Assembly (NCBI RefSeq): GCF_026151205.1
Contig: NC_087081.1
Span: forward strand, 1,787,886-1,851,885
DNA: 64,000 bases
DNA from: Bolinopsis microptera
Taxonomy: Eukaryota > Ctenophora > Tentaculata > Lobata > Bolinopsidae
Direction of reading: 5' to 3'
Shown here: positions 44,166-55,040 of the stretch, piece after piece
How positions within the stretch are numbered: position 1 is the first letter of the stretch
Layout: the number at the start of each line of letters is the position of its first letter
The notes under the pieces: generated by a model
Told to the model about the DNA's origin: nothing
The model's database searches: none
What the model saw: only the letters and a program-made list of their open reading frames with translations
Made by a program: the position numbers and the translations under genes

Positions 44166-44488
44166 CTTCGTGGATTGTAATCTTTGATTTTATATTTAAC
44201 CCCATATTTACTCATACACGACTACACTCTTGTCATTAAAACTTAAAAATGGAAAGTCAAATTTTTATTGCGTAAAGTGTTTTGTCGCACTTTAGTTCTT
44301 GTCGCACTACAGTCCAGGTAGCGCACTGTAGTGCGACAGTGTCGGCCTTGAAATTTCTCTGTCGCACTAGGGTACGTGTCGCACTACGATCCAGGTAGCG
44401 TACTCTACTGCGACAGTGTCGATCTTGGAGGTTTCGCACTAGGGTACATGTCGCACTAGAGTACGTGTCGCACTACAGTACGTGAACC

Positions 44489-46150
44489 GAACTGCTGAAG
44501 GTAATTCGTTAGAAGGCTTACATCTCGATCCCGGGGTGCGGATAGAAGAAAAACATTATTTATAGTCTTGGACACTTATAACTAGCTGATAGCACAGACT
44601 ACGTTTTTGTTAGGAAGAATTAGGGTCCGCAAATATGATGTCATTGTCAAAGTATGAGTATTTACTTTGATAGACACCCGGCTTAGTTGTAGTGAACGTA
44701 CGGAACGTTCACTAAAAATAGTTTGTGAACGCGTTCGCTAAAAGATTTAACGTTCGGAACATAAGGTAAAGGAACGTTAATCAGATTTGAAATATTAACA
44801 CGTCGACACGCCATCGTTTCCCGCAATTTTACTTGTTCTAGATGAGTTAGAAGAGTTTTAGCGCGCGTGCATGCACGTGTCAGCAGAAAATATTTTAAAT
44901 GCTAATAATTTAGGTATTTAATGAAAAAATATGTTAGTCTCATTATCGTATAATGGTCAGCATCCGCAATGTCTATCAGTACAGCATCTCTACGTAATTG
45001 TGTACACTGTATAGTACACGGAATGAAGTATCGAGCATTAACAGATATATGTGTCATCATTAATTATGGATGAGAATACCTTTGAACTATTGAAAGTTGA
45101 TGATCAATAAACGTCATGCGGTTTGCTACAAGTACAGTCAAGTTAGTATAAGATCTGTCGAAATTCGAGTGAAATTATTTTCATTCCCATACATTCAAAA
45201 ACTGAGCCAGTAAACCTTATTAATATTTAGACATGATAAGTAAAAGTAACTCCAATCATTCCAATTTTTCGTCTGGTGTATGTGAGTTTTTTCCCTCCAA
45301 ATACTTTACCGGCTGATAAACATTAATATATTTCATGTACACATCTGTTTTCCAAACAGTTTAAGTTAAAGACTAAAGTTACCGGTACGTGACCAGAACT
45401 GCATTGAGTGCACACGTGCGAATTTGATTTTACGCACGAATTAGTATTAAATGTTAGACCAAGAAATTGATCTAACACACAACTGTACTTCTGTACACTT
45501 CAATGATTGGGCTGATGACTCCAGTGAAAGGGCTGGTGACTCTAGCGAAAGTGCTGGTGACGAGGAGAAAGACCAAAAACCAGGGATTCCTTCGGGAGCA
45601 TGTAAGATTATATCCAAAGTTTGTTCGCCAATGGGGTGTGTCTGGGTGTCAAAGATCTTCAAGGTGGGTGCTACTTGTGATGAACTCTAGAAGGATGGGA
45701 TGGTAATACTCGGTCTGGCCGTCTGGAAGCCCATATAATTCCAGTTCAGAAACCGATTAAGGAGGTGCGGCTACTGATGAGAAGTCTCCTTAAAGTTCAT
45801 TTGGGTTAGAAACGCCATTTGGGTCCCTACCCTCGCACAAGATTATTCTCAATTTTCTTGTTGTGTTCCACAATTCTACCAATAAGTATACTTACCTTTA
45901 TGTACATGATATCTTTCTATAGCATATTCTCTATACAATAGTGTTTCTCCTATAATAATATATTGTACATGACAGATCACATAGAACTTATCCTGACTGT
46001 CATCTTTTGCGGACCCTAATTCTTCCTAACAAAAACGTAGTCTGTGCTATCAGCTAGTTATAAGTGTCGAAGACTATAAATAATGTTTTTCTTCTATCCG
46101 CACCCCGGGATCGAGATGTAAGCCTTCTAACGAATTACCTTCAGCAGTTC
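44489..46150. mobile_element. Second nested inverted-repeat element, copy 1
   Basis: GAACTGCTGAAGGTAATTCG at 44489 begins an inverted repeat of about 150 bases: 44489-44641 matches the complement of 46007-46150, both running through ATCCCGGGGTGCGGATAGAAG-type sequence to TTAGGGTCCGCA. Inside are a GAACGTTCACTAAAAATAG block (44695), a frame MSISTASLRNCVHCIVHG near 44970 (intact at 62122-62367) and an acidic frame at 45451-45690. It abuts the MULE directly. Superfamily not recognised. Confidence 0.7.
45451..45690 (+). CDS. Small acidic ORF in the nested element, unknown
   Basis: 79 codons with an Asp/Glu/Ser-rich middle (NDWADDSSERAGDSSESAGD, 20 residues) and a C-terminal part SGACKIISKVCSPMGC. 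The copy at 62604-62846 is frameshifted. A fragment of the downstream part of this sequence, without the acidic frame, is dispersed at 27531-27725. The low-complexity middle makes coding status uncertain. Confidence 0.25.
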   Translation: MLDQEIDLTHNCTSVHFNDWADDSSERAGDSSESAGDEEKDQKPGIPSGACKIISKVCSPMGCVWVSKIFKVGATCDEL

Positions 46151-46218
46151 CATAACTTAAGGTAGATACCATACTATACTACTTGTATCACGTCGCGATC
46201 CCCACCGACATGTCATTA

Positions 46219-48401
46219 CTTTCTCTAAGTAGATCTTGAAGTGAAAATCGTTTCCGATTTTAGCGTTGATGTCGCTGAAAATTTCCGTGGTTGTTAGATT
46301 TGCCAAAAGCAAAAGTTCTTACTTCTTTCTGATCAAGGTATTCCATTAGCGTTGCATCACCATTAGCCTTAGGTAAAGGTATAAAATTCGATAACTGTTT
46401 TATCGTCTTATCGGTATCCGCATGATTTTCTGATCTAATTCTACCGGCCGAATGGCAAAGCGATAAACATTATTTTTCATAACACATCCGCGTTTTCCGA
46501 CCAGTTTAAGTTAAACAAGGTTAACGTTGACCAGTCCTGTGGACAATGACATGGAGCCTATTACCTATGACTATAAATTTATAATAATGCAATTCACAGA
46601 ATTGCATTTTGACGTACTTTTGGGAGTACCAAAAAGCGCGCAAACTAAATATATTTGACGCGCGAATCTGTTTTTGAAAGAAACTGATCAAAGTGAAAGA
46701 GAATCTAATTTGTAATAACATCGCGCGGGGAATAATATTGGTCACGTACGTGTAATAATAAAACTATACTATAAGTATACGAATACCTAACGATTCCCTT
46801 GAAAATAAGGATAATCTATAAATCACTTTGACGTGGGACTGGGAAGCTATTCTCGCACATAACTTACGAATCCAAAATTACTAGGTCTAGAGAAGGTTCC
46901 AAAATCAAACCAGCAATGATAAGTTTATCTTATTGAACTTTAATTAACTTTAATTTTGAATCGACACCAATTCAAATTGAACGCTCGAGAGTCTGAGAAG
47001 AGGCCCCAGCTAGGGCATAGCGTACATATATTAATATCCGTTTAACCTTAAAGTTAAATAGTCTGCCCATTTACGTTCAAGTCAACGCCCGTACGTAAAC
47101 GTTTGAATGCCTCCGGGCTCCGAGCGTTCATTTTAATGTCCGTTTTTAACTTTAAATGGATACAATGAGATAAAACTATGTTGTCGGAATTAGACAGTAA
47201 ATAAACAACAATGAATAAAAATAAGTCACTAGTATAGCAATAAGCAAATAATAATAAAATTATTGCTCCTTAATTCGTGAATTTTTCATAAGACGCAAAC
47301 TTGTGTTAACATAAATATAATAACATAAATATAATAACATAAATAATAATAAGGTCTCGCTGCTTGTTAACTGTGGGGCGGTTTCTTTTTTTGTTTATCA
47401 CCCAGTCGTACAAGCTCCAATTCGTCTCACAGGGTGAGGCTGATATCGATTGCGACAGCGCTTTCATTGGAAAACTCTGTAGTTCGGGTACCTCTCAACC
47501 GAAGTTGCTCCACCAAGAGACTGGACCGTCAGAATCTTGGCTAAAACTTGAGGCAGCGTCAGTAGAGAATAAGCCTCTTTTCTCTCGGTAGAACGTGTAC
47601 TGCGAAATTAAAGTATCTTCTTCTTTGTTGCGCCGTCACACCACGTGTCCATGACATCTAGAAACTCCTTCCAAGTAGTAGAATAATATTGATTGCTCAA
47701 TGAAATAAATGATTACGATTAAAATGTGGTATATAAGTCGTTCGTTTTTGGTGAAGTATTATCAGTTGCCATCATCAACAACAACAACAACAGCTATTCC
47801 AATTCCTGACATGGTACTCTTCTGTCTAATGGACGAAATTAATGGACCCACCGCCTCCCGTAAGGTTGCTTAATCGTTTAATAAGCCTTGACACCACCGC
47901 TGATTGAAATTCGCGTGCGATGATGTGAACCCTGCTTGATTCAGGGGATGATGTGAACCCTGCTTGATTCAGGGGATGATGTGAACCCTGCTTGATTCAG
48001 GGGATACTGTCATTATGCAGTAATGATCTGGTAGACAGGTTTTCGTGGACAGTTGTCCGCGGACAGTGGTCGGGCTATCTCGATACTGCCGAAACTCCTT
48101 CCAGACATCCTGATTCGTGTGTTGATCAAATCCCTGATATATAAGCCGGGTGAACACAAAACCCTACTGAATGTAGGGGGAAATGGAGCTCGAGCCACCT
48201 TTTGTTGGCAAGACTAATCATATCGCTTTTATAGTTTCAATTGCGAAAAGCAAAATTTGCTAACTTTAAGGCGAACAGATAATATTTGTAATAAATTACA
48301 CCAATGAAACCAACTGGAATCTTAAGACTATTGTCTGAAAATCTAAGCAAGACTATTATCGGCTCGAGAATTGAGCATAAATAGTCGACTTCTATCCAGA
48401 A
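46219..48401 (-). repeat. Right inverted arm of composite repeat copy 1
   Basis: Reverse complement of the left arm, ending where ATCCAGAAAC stops matching (left counterpart TTTCTGGATAGAAG at 40091). It retains the ~360 bases that the left arm of copy 1 lost but copy 2 kept (47390-47670 versus 57390-57680), including the frame FITQSYKLQFVSQGEADI at 47364-47591. It also carries an extra 430-base insertion at 47674-48103. Confidence 0.85.
47661..48103. repeat. 430-bp insertion or duplication bounded by a 13-bp direct repeat
   Basis: GAAACTCCTTCCA occurs at 47661-47673 and 48091-48103; the other arms have it once. Between the copies is sequence absent from copy 2, including three exact 28-base tandem units (47922-48005, GATGTGAACCCTGCTTGATT...) whose CCCTG...CAGGG parts can pair. 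Either this is an insertion with a 13-base target duplication or the other arms lost it by recombination between the repeats. Confidence 0.75.
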
Positions 48402-49113
48402 ACACTATATAGCGGAGTTTTAGGGCCTGAAAAGTGAAACGTGCATGCATGCGCGCTAAAACTCTCCTAACTCATCTAGAACATGTAAAATTGCGGGAAA
48501 CGATGGCGTGTCGACGTGTTGATATTTTAAATCTGAGTTAACGTTCCTTTACCATTATGTTGCGAACGTTAAAATCTTTTAGCGAACGCGTTCACAAACT
48601 ATTTTTAGTGGTCTGTACCTAATTAATGACGGCTAAACTAGGTAAATTTGCGCATGAACCTATCAATATAGGGACTGATGAAATCAAGGCAGTTAGTGGC
48701 ACAGAAATCGAAAGGATTAGTGATTTCATAAATCAGTAGTCAATGACTAGACAGGGTTATTGAAAATTACAAAGAATAAAATGGCGTCTGGACTTGGGAC
48801 CAGCTCATAGCACAGTTCATTAATGCAATCTGAAAACCATTCTGCTAGCTAAAAGTAAAAAATGATTTTGTTAGGTAAAACGTACTGAAAATTAAAATTA
48901 AGATTAAAAATTGAAAACGAACTGAACTAAAAAAAAGAATGACACGTCATGCTAAAATACATATTCCGAAGTAAAATTAATCCCAAATTTTCCCCAAATG
49001 TTAAAATACTTGTCGACAAAGATTTCAAACCGTTTGCGCAAGGTGCAGCAATATTAAAACTTTGTCGTGCAATTTTACGAACTAAATTTTTACAATCCAA
49101 AATAAAACTGTTA
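48402..49113. other. Jumbled fragments of composite-repeat family; no gene
   Basis: 48430-48610 matches the complement of 44700-44890 (GAACGCGTTCGCTAAAAGAT, CGCCATCGTTTCCCGCAATT). 48615-48665 matches the complement of 39905-39966. About 48778-48855 resembles 9676-9765. The remainder up to the LINE tail has no feature I recognise. Confidence 0.6.
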
Positions 49114-49217
49114 TAGTAGTAGTAGTAGTAAATCTTTCAAAGTACGAAATATCTTTTTAAAAGAGCATCCTAGGCACCTTATAGATATCAAAACGCATAA
49201 AAAAGAAAACAAAAACA

Positions 49218-51185
49218 TCAACCATCTTCTAACTTCTTCCATTCCTCCCTATCTAAAGCCAAAAATCTAAGGTCTTCGAAATCAGTCAAATTCTTAAGTC
49301 TAATATCAAGATTTCTACTAGTCAAGTCTTTTCTAATAACATCTAATAAGTTTAAACATGGTCTACCCCGTCTCCCTTCCATAAAAATATCAGAATTTAT
49401 AGCAAATAACATAGAGGTGTATGCTGGTGAGTCTTCCTGTCCTCTTAAGATATGTCCTAACATTCTCCATCGAAACTTAGAGACTCTCACAGACAAGGGA
49501 GTGACATAACAACGAGCATAGAGTGCCTCATTAGAAATAACCCCAGTAGGCCATCTGATGTTGAGGATTCTTCGGAGGTGTTTGCGATGAGCAATATCAA
49601 GTTCATTCAACGAAGCTAGTGGTGCAGCCCAGGAGTTGCAGTTGTAGAGTAGAATAGAGACTACTTGTGCCTCGTAGATTTTGATCTTCCTTTGGACTGA
49701 AATCTTGCTCTTCATCCAAACTTTCTGAAATTTACTAAAGGCAACATTACCAAGGAATATTCGATTCTTGATATCCTTAACAGTGCACATCAACGATCCT
49801 AAAGTTTTGTTAGAGCGCCACTCTTCATCACCTCTATACACTTTTCCAACAATCACCTTGCGTTTAACAGTGGGTTTAGGATCTGCTAAATAAAAATGGA
49901 CAAATTCAGTCTTGGAAGAATTGATATGAAGGTCCCACTGCTGGAATATATCTTTAGCGATAGGAAGCATTTCTTTGAGTGGAGCAAGTTCAGTGTTATT
50001 AAAGTCAATATCATCAGAGTATCCTGTTTCGAGTGGCATGAATTCTTCTGAGATAGGAGGATTAGGGATTGGATGATTTACTGGGTAAGGTGTTGATGAT
50101 ACTTGGGAGAGTACAGATCTGAGGTGAATAAGTGCAGCGGCTTCAACAACAGTAAATAGATTACCTGATAGTGCATCTCCTTGAAATGCTCCAGTTGTGC
50201 TTTGGAACTCAATTGATACAGTATTATTGACTTTTACTTTCAACACTGTGTTTGATAGTAGGAGCCGTACCATCCTAATTTCATCACTAGTACAGCCAGC
50301 ATCTTCAAGAACATTGAGTACTGTTTCTCTGCTGATGGTGTCAAAGGCACTTGACATGTCTATACTCATTCTGTGGTAGCTCCAATGCTTTCTAAGTACC
50401 ACTGAGGTTAGCATACGTTGAGACCAAATTATATCGCCACAACTTCTACCTCTCTTGTAAGCACTTTGTGTAGGACCGGTGTACTGATCTAGCTTGCCTT
50501 GGATACGTTTTAGGGTAATCATTGACAGTAATTTTCTGGAGCAGTTTGAGAGGGTGAGAGGTCTGATGTTTGCTGCTGGACCAAGTGGTTTCTTAGGCTT
50601 TTGGAGTGGAGTAATATTGCCTTTTCCCAATAGATGTTATGGTGGTGTTTGTTTCAAATGCGGTATTATACAGTCTGCATATTTCTGAAATACACTTCTG
50701 TTTGCATACTTAATCAATTCACTTGGGATATCATCAGGCCCATTGGCTCTACCATTCTTCAAAGCTTTAGCAGCTATCTCAACTTCAATAGCAGTAATAG
50801 GGTCAGCGAGAGGACTAGGTTGATCAAAGAAAGTGTCAATAGGCTCAACTGTATGTTTTGCAGTGAACTTCTCTTCAAAGTGGTTCTTTAGTGTAGCAGC
50901 TTTTCCAGTGTCTGTACCTATGAAGTTAGAGTTTTCATCATGCACACTTATGGTTGGAGCACGTTTGATACCTGCTAGTTGGCGAGTGGCTGTAAAGTAT
51001 GCTCTAGAACTATCAGTTTCGTTTATCTCTTCAGCAAGAGTGTCTGCATGCTCTTCTTGAAGGAGCTTGATTCTCTTACGAGTGTCATTTTGAATACGAT
51101 TGATTTTGGTACGTATAACTGATCTATCTTCAGAGGTGTTGTTCTGATTGAGTAGAGCTTGTAGAACTTTCTTTTCATCAGACAT
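49218..51185 (-). pseudogene. RTE-like reverse transcriptase, one in-frame stop
   Basis: Two segments in the same frame (51185-50640 and 50636-49218) are separated only by a TAA at 50637-50639. The upstream part has NGRANGPDDIPSELIKYA, the usual pre-RT block. RT motifs: RPLTLSNCSRKLLS, MSIDMSSAFDTI (catalytic Asp), GAFQGDALSGNLF and TGYSDDIDF (YSDD instead of YADD). The C-terminus has HRKHLRRILNIRWP, RMLGHILRG and EGRRGRPCLNL, ending KKLEDG. About 656 codons if the stop is ignored. Confidence 0.85.
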
Positions 51186-51335
51186 CTCTCGAATTTCAAG
51201 GTCATTACAAAAGTTTTTAGGGCGTTTCCTAGGAAGGTATCCAATTACTAACCTCAGCAGCTTTATGTATCATTGTGAAACAAACTATTCATTTCTTCCT
51301 CAGGGTTAGGATTAACAGGGCTGTCTGTTAGAATA

Positions 51336-52310
51336 TCATTCAATGTGTTGTGTAATGCATTTTAGCAGCAGGATTACTGACAAGGGTTGTGATATCAAAA
51401 TGCATTTTAGGTTTCTGTTTGGGGGAAGGTGAGCGTCACTGAAGTTGAAACGTGTAATAACAATTTTGTGATCAGATTTAACAAGAGTACCCCCATAACT
51501 TCGAGAATTCACTAAAAGTTTCTTCAATCGACTGCTACATAGGACATAGTCAATTTGAGAGTAGTAGGGCAAAGTGCGATGTGAGTTTTTAGGAGCTGAG
51601 TAGTCTTTCATAAAACCAATTCTTGTTGTTATATGACGGACAGGGTGCTGGAAGCTAGTGTTGCAAGCAAAAAGTTTTTTATCAACAAGAAAATTAAGAG
51701 ATGCTCTCCATTTGAATTCCTCTTTCCAGACCCATACATACCCATAAAGTCATTATACCCGAAAACAATATCTGAATGAGACAATTTACCGAGTCGAGAG
51801 TTGAAATCTCCAAGAATATATAAGTCCCAACTTGATGGGATATCAACAGCTTTGCCAAGAAACTTGTAGAAATAATCACGTCTCTGCGGATACTTATCAC
51901 AATTTACTTGAGTGTGTCCATAGGCATTGATAACACGGCAAAGTCTTGGTTTACTGATTTACTTGGTATCTCAAGATCTAGATAAGCAACCCTGTCACTG
52001 ATACTGTTGTAACACTTGATGTAGTTGGTATAGACTGAATTTACAAGAAAACCAATACCTGCTTGCCACTTATTGTCAAATTGCTGAAAGTTTATGAAGC
52101 GATATTTGTGTGATTTCCCATCATCATCTGTAAAATGCAAACTGAATCCTCAAAGTGACGACATTTTGTTTCTTGCACAGCGAGAATGTCTATTTTACGA
52201 TAATAGCAATCTCTCAAAAGTTCATCCCGTTTAACTGGAGAAGTAATACCCAGGACATTAAAAGTAGCTAGAGTGAAGATTAGTGCTGTGCTTCTTCTTT
52301 TGCGTTCTGA
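51336..52310 (-). pseudogene. APE endonuclease of the RTE-like LINE, frameshifted
   Basis: Pieces in order on the minus strand: LATFNVLGITSPVKRDELL and VQETKC near 52290-52170 (the Asn and Glu of APE), FINFQQFDNKWQAGIGF near 52090, YILGDFNSRLGKL near 51800 (GDFN), YYSQIDYVLCSSRLKKL near 51540 and VKSDHKIVITRF near 51470 (SDH). All catalytic landmarks are visible but lie in shifted frames. Confidence 0.8.
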
Positions 52311-52687
52311 TGTAGATAATCTACTCTGTACGTTGCCGCCAGAGCATCTGCCGAAATCACTCGAACAGGCTGTTATAAGAACTATTAATACGAGCTAAAC
52401 GAACTAACTGACTAATAAATTTACCATAATACTGGCCTTTGGGATTATTCCCATCTAATAGGGATAATTAATGACATCAAAATTATAATCGTTCCTCTTG
52501 TCGTAAAGTTTTTTTAAAAATTTTCCCTTATAAATATTGATAGTGATAGTAAGGACTAATATCTAAAAAGTCAGTTTCACGAACTGAAGTATTATTTTTA
52601 TTCATAATCATCTCTGGAGGATATATTTCACTTAAAAACTCGTTCTAATAGACCAAAATCATATATAAGACCATACCATGAAGATTA

Positions 52688-53604
52688 TACTTTTCCGAGC
52701 CACCGTTGAGCCTATATTGTTCTAAATCTATGGCTGAGACCCATTGGATATCGGTTAGTTGCTGTTTGATAACTATAAGCGTATCAATGGTTGTTACAGT
52801 AAGCCCTCAACAGTTGAATACCATCCCCAAGCCAACAGTGATGATTAGTCGAAGCATAATGAAACTAGCCAAGTATTTAGCGAGACACAATGATGAACTG
52901 GCCGATCAAGCACTTTTTGGGATTCCCAGCATAAAATAACAACACCTGTTTCCAAACAGTTAAAGTTAAAGATTATAAACTTACCGTTGCCTAATTCTGA
53001 GAACATGGAACGCACACGTGCCAATATGATTTTACGCGCGAATTACCCAGAATTAACTGAAACTGAATGCTGAAAGAGAATCTTATCAGTTATCGGCTAT
53101 CGCGTCGCGCGGGGAATAATTTTGGTCACGTTCATCATTTTGTGTTCCCTTTTAAATACAATTACCAGTGCAGAGAGTGGTTTCAGAAACGCAAATTCAA
53201 CTTGCAAAGATCAATTTACCTGGGTACGGTACCTCGCTCAGGCTTTTGCATTTATTAAGTTAAACACATTGATTAACATTGAACATATTATGGCGATTAA
53301 AAATATGTCTATAGCAGATAGGGCGGAATGACAGGTTTAGCAACGCCCAGGAATTATAAGCAGCAAATTCTGCTACTGCTAGTGCTATCACGGAGAATCA
53401 AATCAAATATTATAGTGGTACCGTGGCATGTCCATTCCTTGGTCAGCGTTGTATAGGTTGCATGGATTAGATAAGTTCCTGCTTGCTGTTGGCGTTGCTG
53501 CGGTGAGGCTGGCTGGAACAATTGTCGGAGAACTCTTTGGCTTCGTTCTCTCTTCACTTCTTTCTCCGCACAAAACTGTTTAATCCGTGGGAGGCCCTGT
53601 TTTA
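52688..53604 (-). repeat. Solo inverted fragment of the composite repeat
   Basis: Reverse complement of about 56001-56915: it begins (minus strand) CAGGGCCTCCCACGG and ends GGCTCGGAAAAGTATAATCT. Both ends are abrupt, so this ~0.9 kb unit may be a mobile piece in its own right. The right flank 53605-53700 joins the GAACGTTCACTAAAAATAG module otherwise found at 44695. It contains the intact small frame at 52706-52939. Confidence 0.8.
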
Positions 53605-53704
53605 ACGTTCCTTATGTTCCAAACGTTAAAATCTTTTAGCGAACGCGTTCACAAACTATTTTTAGTGAACGTTCCGTACGAATTCACTACAAGTACAACT
53701 AAGC

Positions 53705-54780
53705 TATAAGGGCAAAATCATCGATTAGAGGCTTTTATCTTAAAGAGTGAACCGGAACGTGAAACAGATCCTATTGCACGGTGGAGAACCAAACTAGCAA
53801 CTTTTCTATTATAAATACGTTCAGTAGGTGAAATTTATTGTTATTAATTTTTACCTGTCAGATACGTAAAATAACAAAGTAATCTCTCCGTTAGGCGTTC
53901 GATCGGGTAGGAGAAATAAGCAAGCTGATAAGAGACAATAAAATTACAAACGTATGCAATTAGTGTGTGCGTGAGGTATATTACTTTAATTTTTAGTGCC
54001 GACTTTAGCTTCAATGATATCACCGCGCACCGTTAACATACTCATAGTCTGGACAGCACCCTTCTAAATCCGAAAAGTGTCATACTTGTAGTAAATATTT
54101 GGTAGAATTCGGTCCAGGACAAGCTATTAAATTTTTTTGCTGCGCTCCGGTCTATCACAGCAGTTTTCCTAATACCGTAGAGAAGTTTTTTTTATTAACA
54201 AATAAAACTCGATTACTAGACTCCTAGCCTGATACGAACTAAATTAAAAATTGCTCATAATGAACTTATCATCTTATCATAAATAAAATAAATGCTGTTA
54301 GCTGTGAGCTTTTGCTGGTCCCATGAATATAATTCAATGGATATGATATAATATAAACATTCATTACTTGCACATTTACGAGTCTTCTGAATCTATTATA
54401 TTACATAATACACGACTTCTCATTTCATAATTCATATCAAACATTTATATACTCATGCAGCGAGAACAAAATATTTAGTGTCGAAACTAACACAAGCAGT
54501 CATATTGCCGTGTTGTAAAACGGCCGACCGTTTACTACAAGTTAAGTCAATTCAAATCAAATCAAAACATAGTTTTAAAAAACGTATACGCTATCTGCAA
54601 CATTTGACATCTAGCACAACGTGCACAGTCTGGTTTAGTCAACAATGTTACCTGGGAAACTCAGGCTATCATGTTCATTAATAACTAGAGATTCGGCGGA
54701 ATGACAGGCTGAGCGCTGCCCAATAATCAACAATGCAGCTCTAAACGCTGCGGACTTGCTATTATAAAAATTGATGAGCG
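53705..54780. other. No gene recognised; CCTGTCATTCCGCC module fragment
   Basis: AT-rich. Around 54640-54720 the complement of the module seen at 33890-33960 occurs (CTCAGGCTATCATGTTCATT, GGCGGAATGACAGGCTGAGCG). No open frame or splice pattern supports a gene. Confidence 0.45.
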
Positions 54781-54808
54781 CTCGATTTGAAATCCCGACG
54801 CGCATAAA

Positions 54809-55040
54809 AACTGCCACTAACTGCTTCTAACTGCCACTAACTGCCACTAACTGCCACTAACTGCTACTGTCGCGCGCAAATGCGTGGGCGCGATTGTAGC
54901 AGTTAGTGGCAGTTAGTGGCAGTTAGTGGCAGTTTGTAGCAGTTAGTGGCAGTTTGTGGCAGTTAGTGGCAGTTTGTGGCAGTTAGTGGCAGTTTGTAGC
55001 AGTTAGTGACAGTTTCTTTGCACTTAGCTCCTCCTGTGTA
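54809..55040 (-). repeat. Palindromic 10-bp minisatellite, inverted copy
   Basis: The same CACTAACTGC arms around a GCGC-rich centre, ending GCTCCTCCTGTG at about 55035, the complement of the CACAGGAGGAGC edge that starts both composite-repeat copies. It lies 175 bases from, and head-to-head with, the start of copy 2 (55214). The sequence beyond the array differs from that of copies 1 and 2. Confidence 0.85.

Larger units (their letters stand above)
42763..44484 (+). mobile_element. Decayed MULE (Mutator-like) transposon, copy 1
   Basis: The ends carry inverted sets of TGTCGCACTA/TAGTGCGACA motifs: 42763-42890 (GTAGTGCGACACGAACTG, GTACGTGTCGCACTAC, GGTAGCGTACTCTACTGCGA) and 44274-44484 in the opposite sense. 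Between them lie FLYWCH and MULE transposase fragments. The MITE at 43439-43782 is inserted in it. No exact 9-bp target duplication is visible at the edges. Copy 2 of the same element is at 58886-61636. Confidence 0.75.
35319..46855 (+). repeat. Composite repeat, copy 1 (counterpart of 55214-64000)
   Basis: From CACAGGAGGAGC (35319) onward this stretch matches 55214-64000 almost base for base, apart from insertions and deletions. Copy 1 alone has the LINE at 36118-39002, the hAT at 40747-41562, the SINE near 42033-42390 and the MITE at 43439-43782. Copy 2 alone has the CR1-like fragment (59231-60614) and about 360 bases (57318-57678) missing from copy 1. The match continues to the window's end, so the true length is unknown. 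It may be a segmental duplication or a very large transposon. Confidence 0.9.
49114..52370 (-). mobile_element. RTE-like LINE, nearly full ORF2, minus strand
   Basis: Reads leftward: endonuclease about 52310-51380, linker and RT about 51185-49218, then a 3' end with a trinucleotide tail ((TAC)n on the minus strand, 49114-49131), typical of RTE-type LINEs that end in microsatellites instead of poly-A. Frames in the endonuclease are shifted several times, so the element is inactive. A related 3' tail lies at 19264-19506. Confidence 0.85.
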
